A stretch of DNA of 64,000 nt from Rhizobium sp. N324 (GTDB lineage: Bacteria > Pseudomonadota > Alphaproteobacteria > Rhizobiales > Rhizobiaceae), in assembly GCF_001664485.1 (NCBI RefSeq), contig NZ_CP013630.1, forward strand, positions 3,913,501 to 3,977,500, in the 5' to 3' direction. How positions within the stretch are numbered: the first letter of the stretch is position 1; each line of letters opens with the position of its first letter. This document shows, in pieces, positions 63,753 to 64,000 of the stretch. A program made the translations under genes and the position numbers. The notes beneath the pieces were generated by a model that did not search any database, was not told the DNA's origin, and worked only from the letters and a program-made list of their open reading frames with translations.

Positions 63753-63762
63753 CCGGTGCAAA

Positions 63763-64000
63763 TCACTCGGCGGCGATGCCCATCCGGCTGCGCTCCATTT
63801 CCTCAAGCGCACGGCGGTATTCCACAGGCATGACCTTGCGGAATTTCGGACGGTAGTCGGCCCAGTGATCGAGGATCTGCTTGGCGCGGGTGGAGCCCGT
63901 ATAGTGCAGATGGTTGGAAATCAGCTGGTAAAGGCGCTCCTCGTCATGACGGGTCATGTCGCCCGAGACGTCGACACGCCCCTTATGCATGAGATCCCCG
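63763..64000 (-). CDS. gltB: glutamate synthase large subunit, C-terminal end (partial)
   Basis: Only the last 78 or so codons are in the window; the gene continues past 64000. The visible C-terminus reads LMHKGRVDVSGDMTRHDEERL, then HLHYTGSTRAKQILDHW and FRKVMPVEYRRALEEM, which is the conserved end of bacterial GltB (glutamate synthase alpha subunit). It catalyses glutamine hydrolysis, ammonia tunnelling and reductive amination of 2-oxoglutarate with gltD, the next gene. The frame is open to the right edge. Confidence 0.9.
   Translation of the reverse strand, partial: GDLMHKGRVDVSGDMTRHDEERLYQLISNHLHYTGSTRAKQILDHWADYRPKFRKVMPVEYRRALEEMERSRMGIAAE

Overview
The window looks like chromosomal DNA of a fast-growing legume symbiont of the genus Rhizobium (R. 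leguminosarum / R. etli type). Pointers are uniformly high GC with strong NNC/NNG codon bias, a homospermidine synthase, an Omp10-type alpha-proteobacterial lipoprotein, a GapR (DUF2312) nucleoid protein, alphaproteobacterial DUF families (DUF882, DUF1036, DUF1244, DUF465) and rhizobial intergenic palindromic repeats. I see no phage, transposase, CRISPR array, rRNA or tRNA. The genus assignment is inference from gene content.

Layout. 1-2.5 kb: edge of a chemotaxis-like locus (CheY start, STAS protein, divergent soluble MCP-like protein). 2.5-5.5 kb: Sel1-repeat protein, ThiE-like protein, TauE exporter, ArsR regulator. 5.5-16.1 kb: catabolic block bounded by two Lrp/AsnC regulators, holding homoserine dehydrogenase, an aldehyde dehydrogenase, a basic-amino-acid type ABC importer, a Cys/Met-family PLP lyase, aspartate ammonia-lyase and a homoserine-kinase-like protein whose catalytic residues are gone. 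The enzyme order fits import of canavanine (or homoserine) and conversion through homoserine, aspartate semialdehyde and aspartate to fumarate and ammonia. 16.4-24 kb: two DUF465 genes, purEK, ykgO (L36), TPR protein, hydrolase, ggt, a Ser/Thr dehydratase. 23.8-24.6 kb: a PhyH dioxygenase pseudogene. 24.8-27.2 kb: LysR facing a coupled tautomerase-cupin-DUF4865 operon.

27.2-42 kb is mostly housekeeping: LysE, DUF1036-pykA, formylglutamate amidohydrolase, DUF1244, gapR, DUF882 peptidase, sigma-54 response regulator, pepF, a large palindromic repeat element, pabB-pabC-yciI, hss, omp10. 42.5-50 kb: surface nucleotidase with LysM, hemH, SPFH/NfeD pair, KpsF isomerase, outer-membrane beta-barrel protein. 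50-57.3 kb: a LysR-controlled operon of two FAD/GcvT demethylating oxidases and a Rieske oxygenase, probably for N-methylated compounds of the betaine kind. The two matching copies of a 116-bp palindromic repeat lie at the distal ends of the neighbouring genes. 57.5-64 kb: galU, lytic transglycosylase, a degenerate SGNH protein, a hypothetical protein, gltD and the 3' end of gltB.

The most interesting parts are the canavanine/homoserine block with its apparent pseudokinase, the paired N-demethylation oxidases, and several proteins that keep a fold but have lost named catalytic residues (homoserine-kinase-like, DUF459 SGNH, 5'-nucleotidase).
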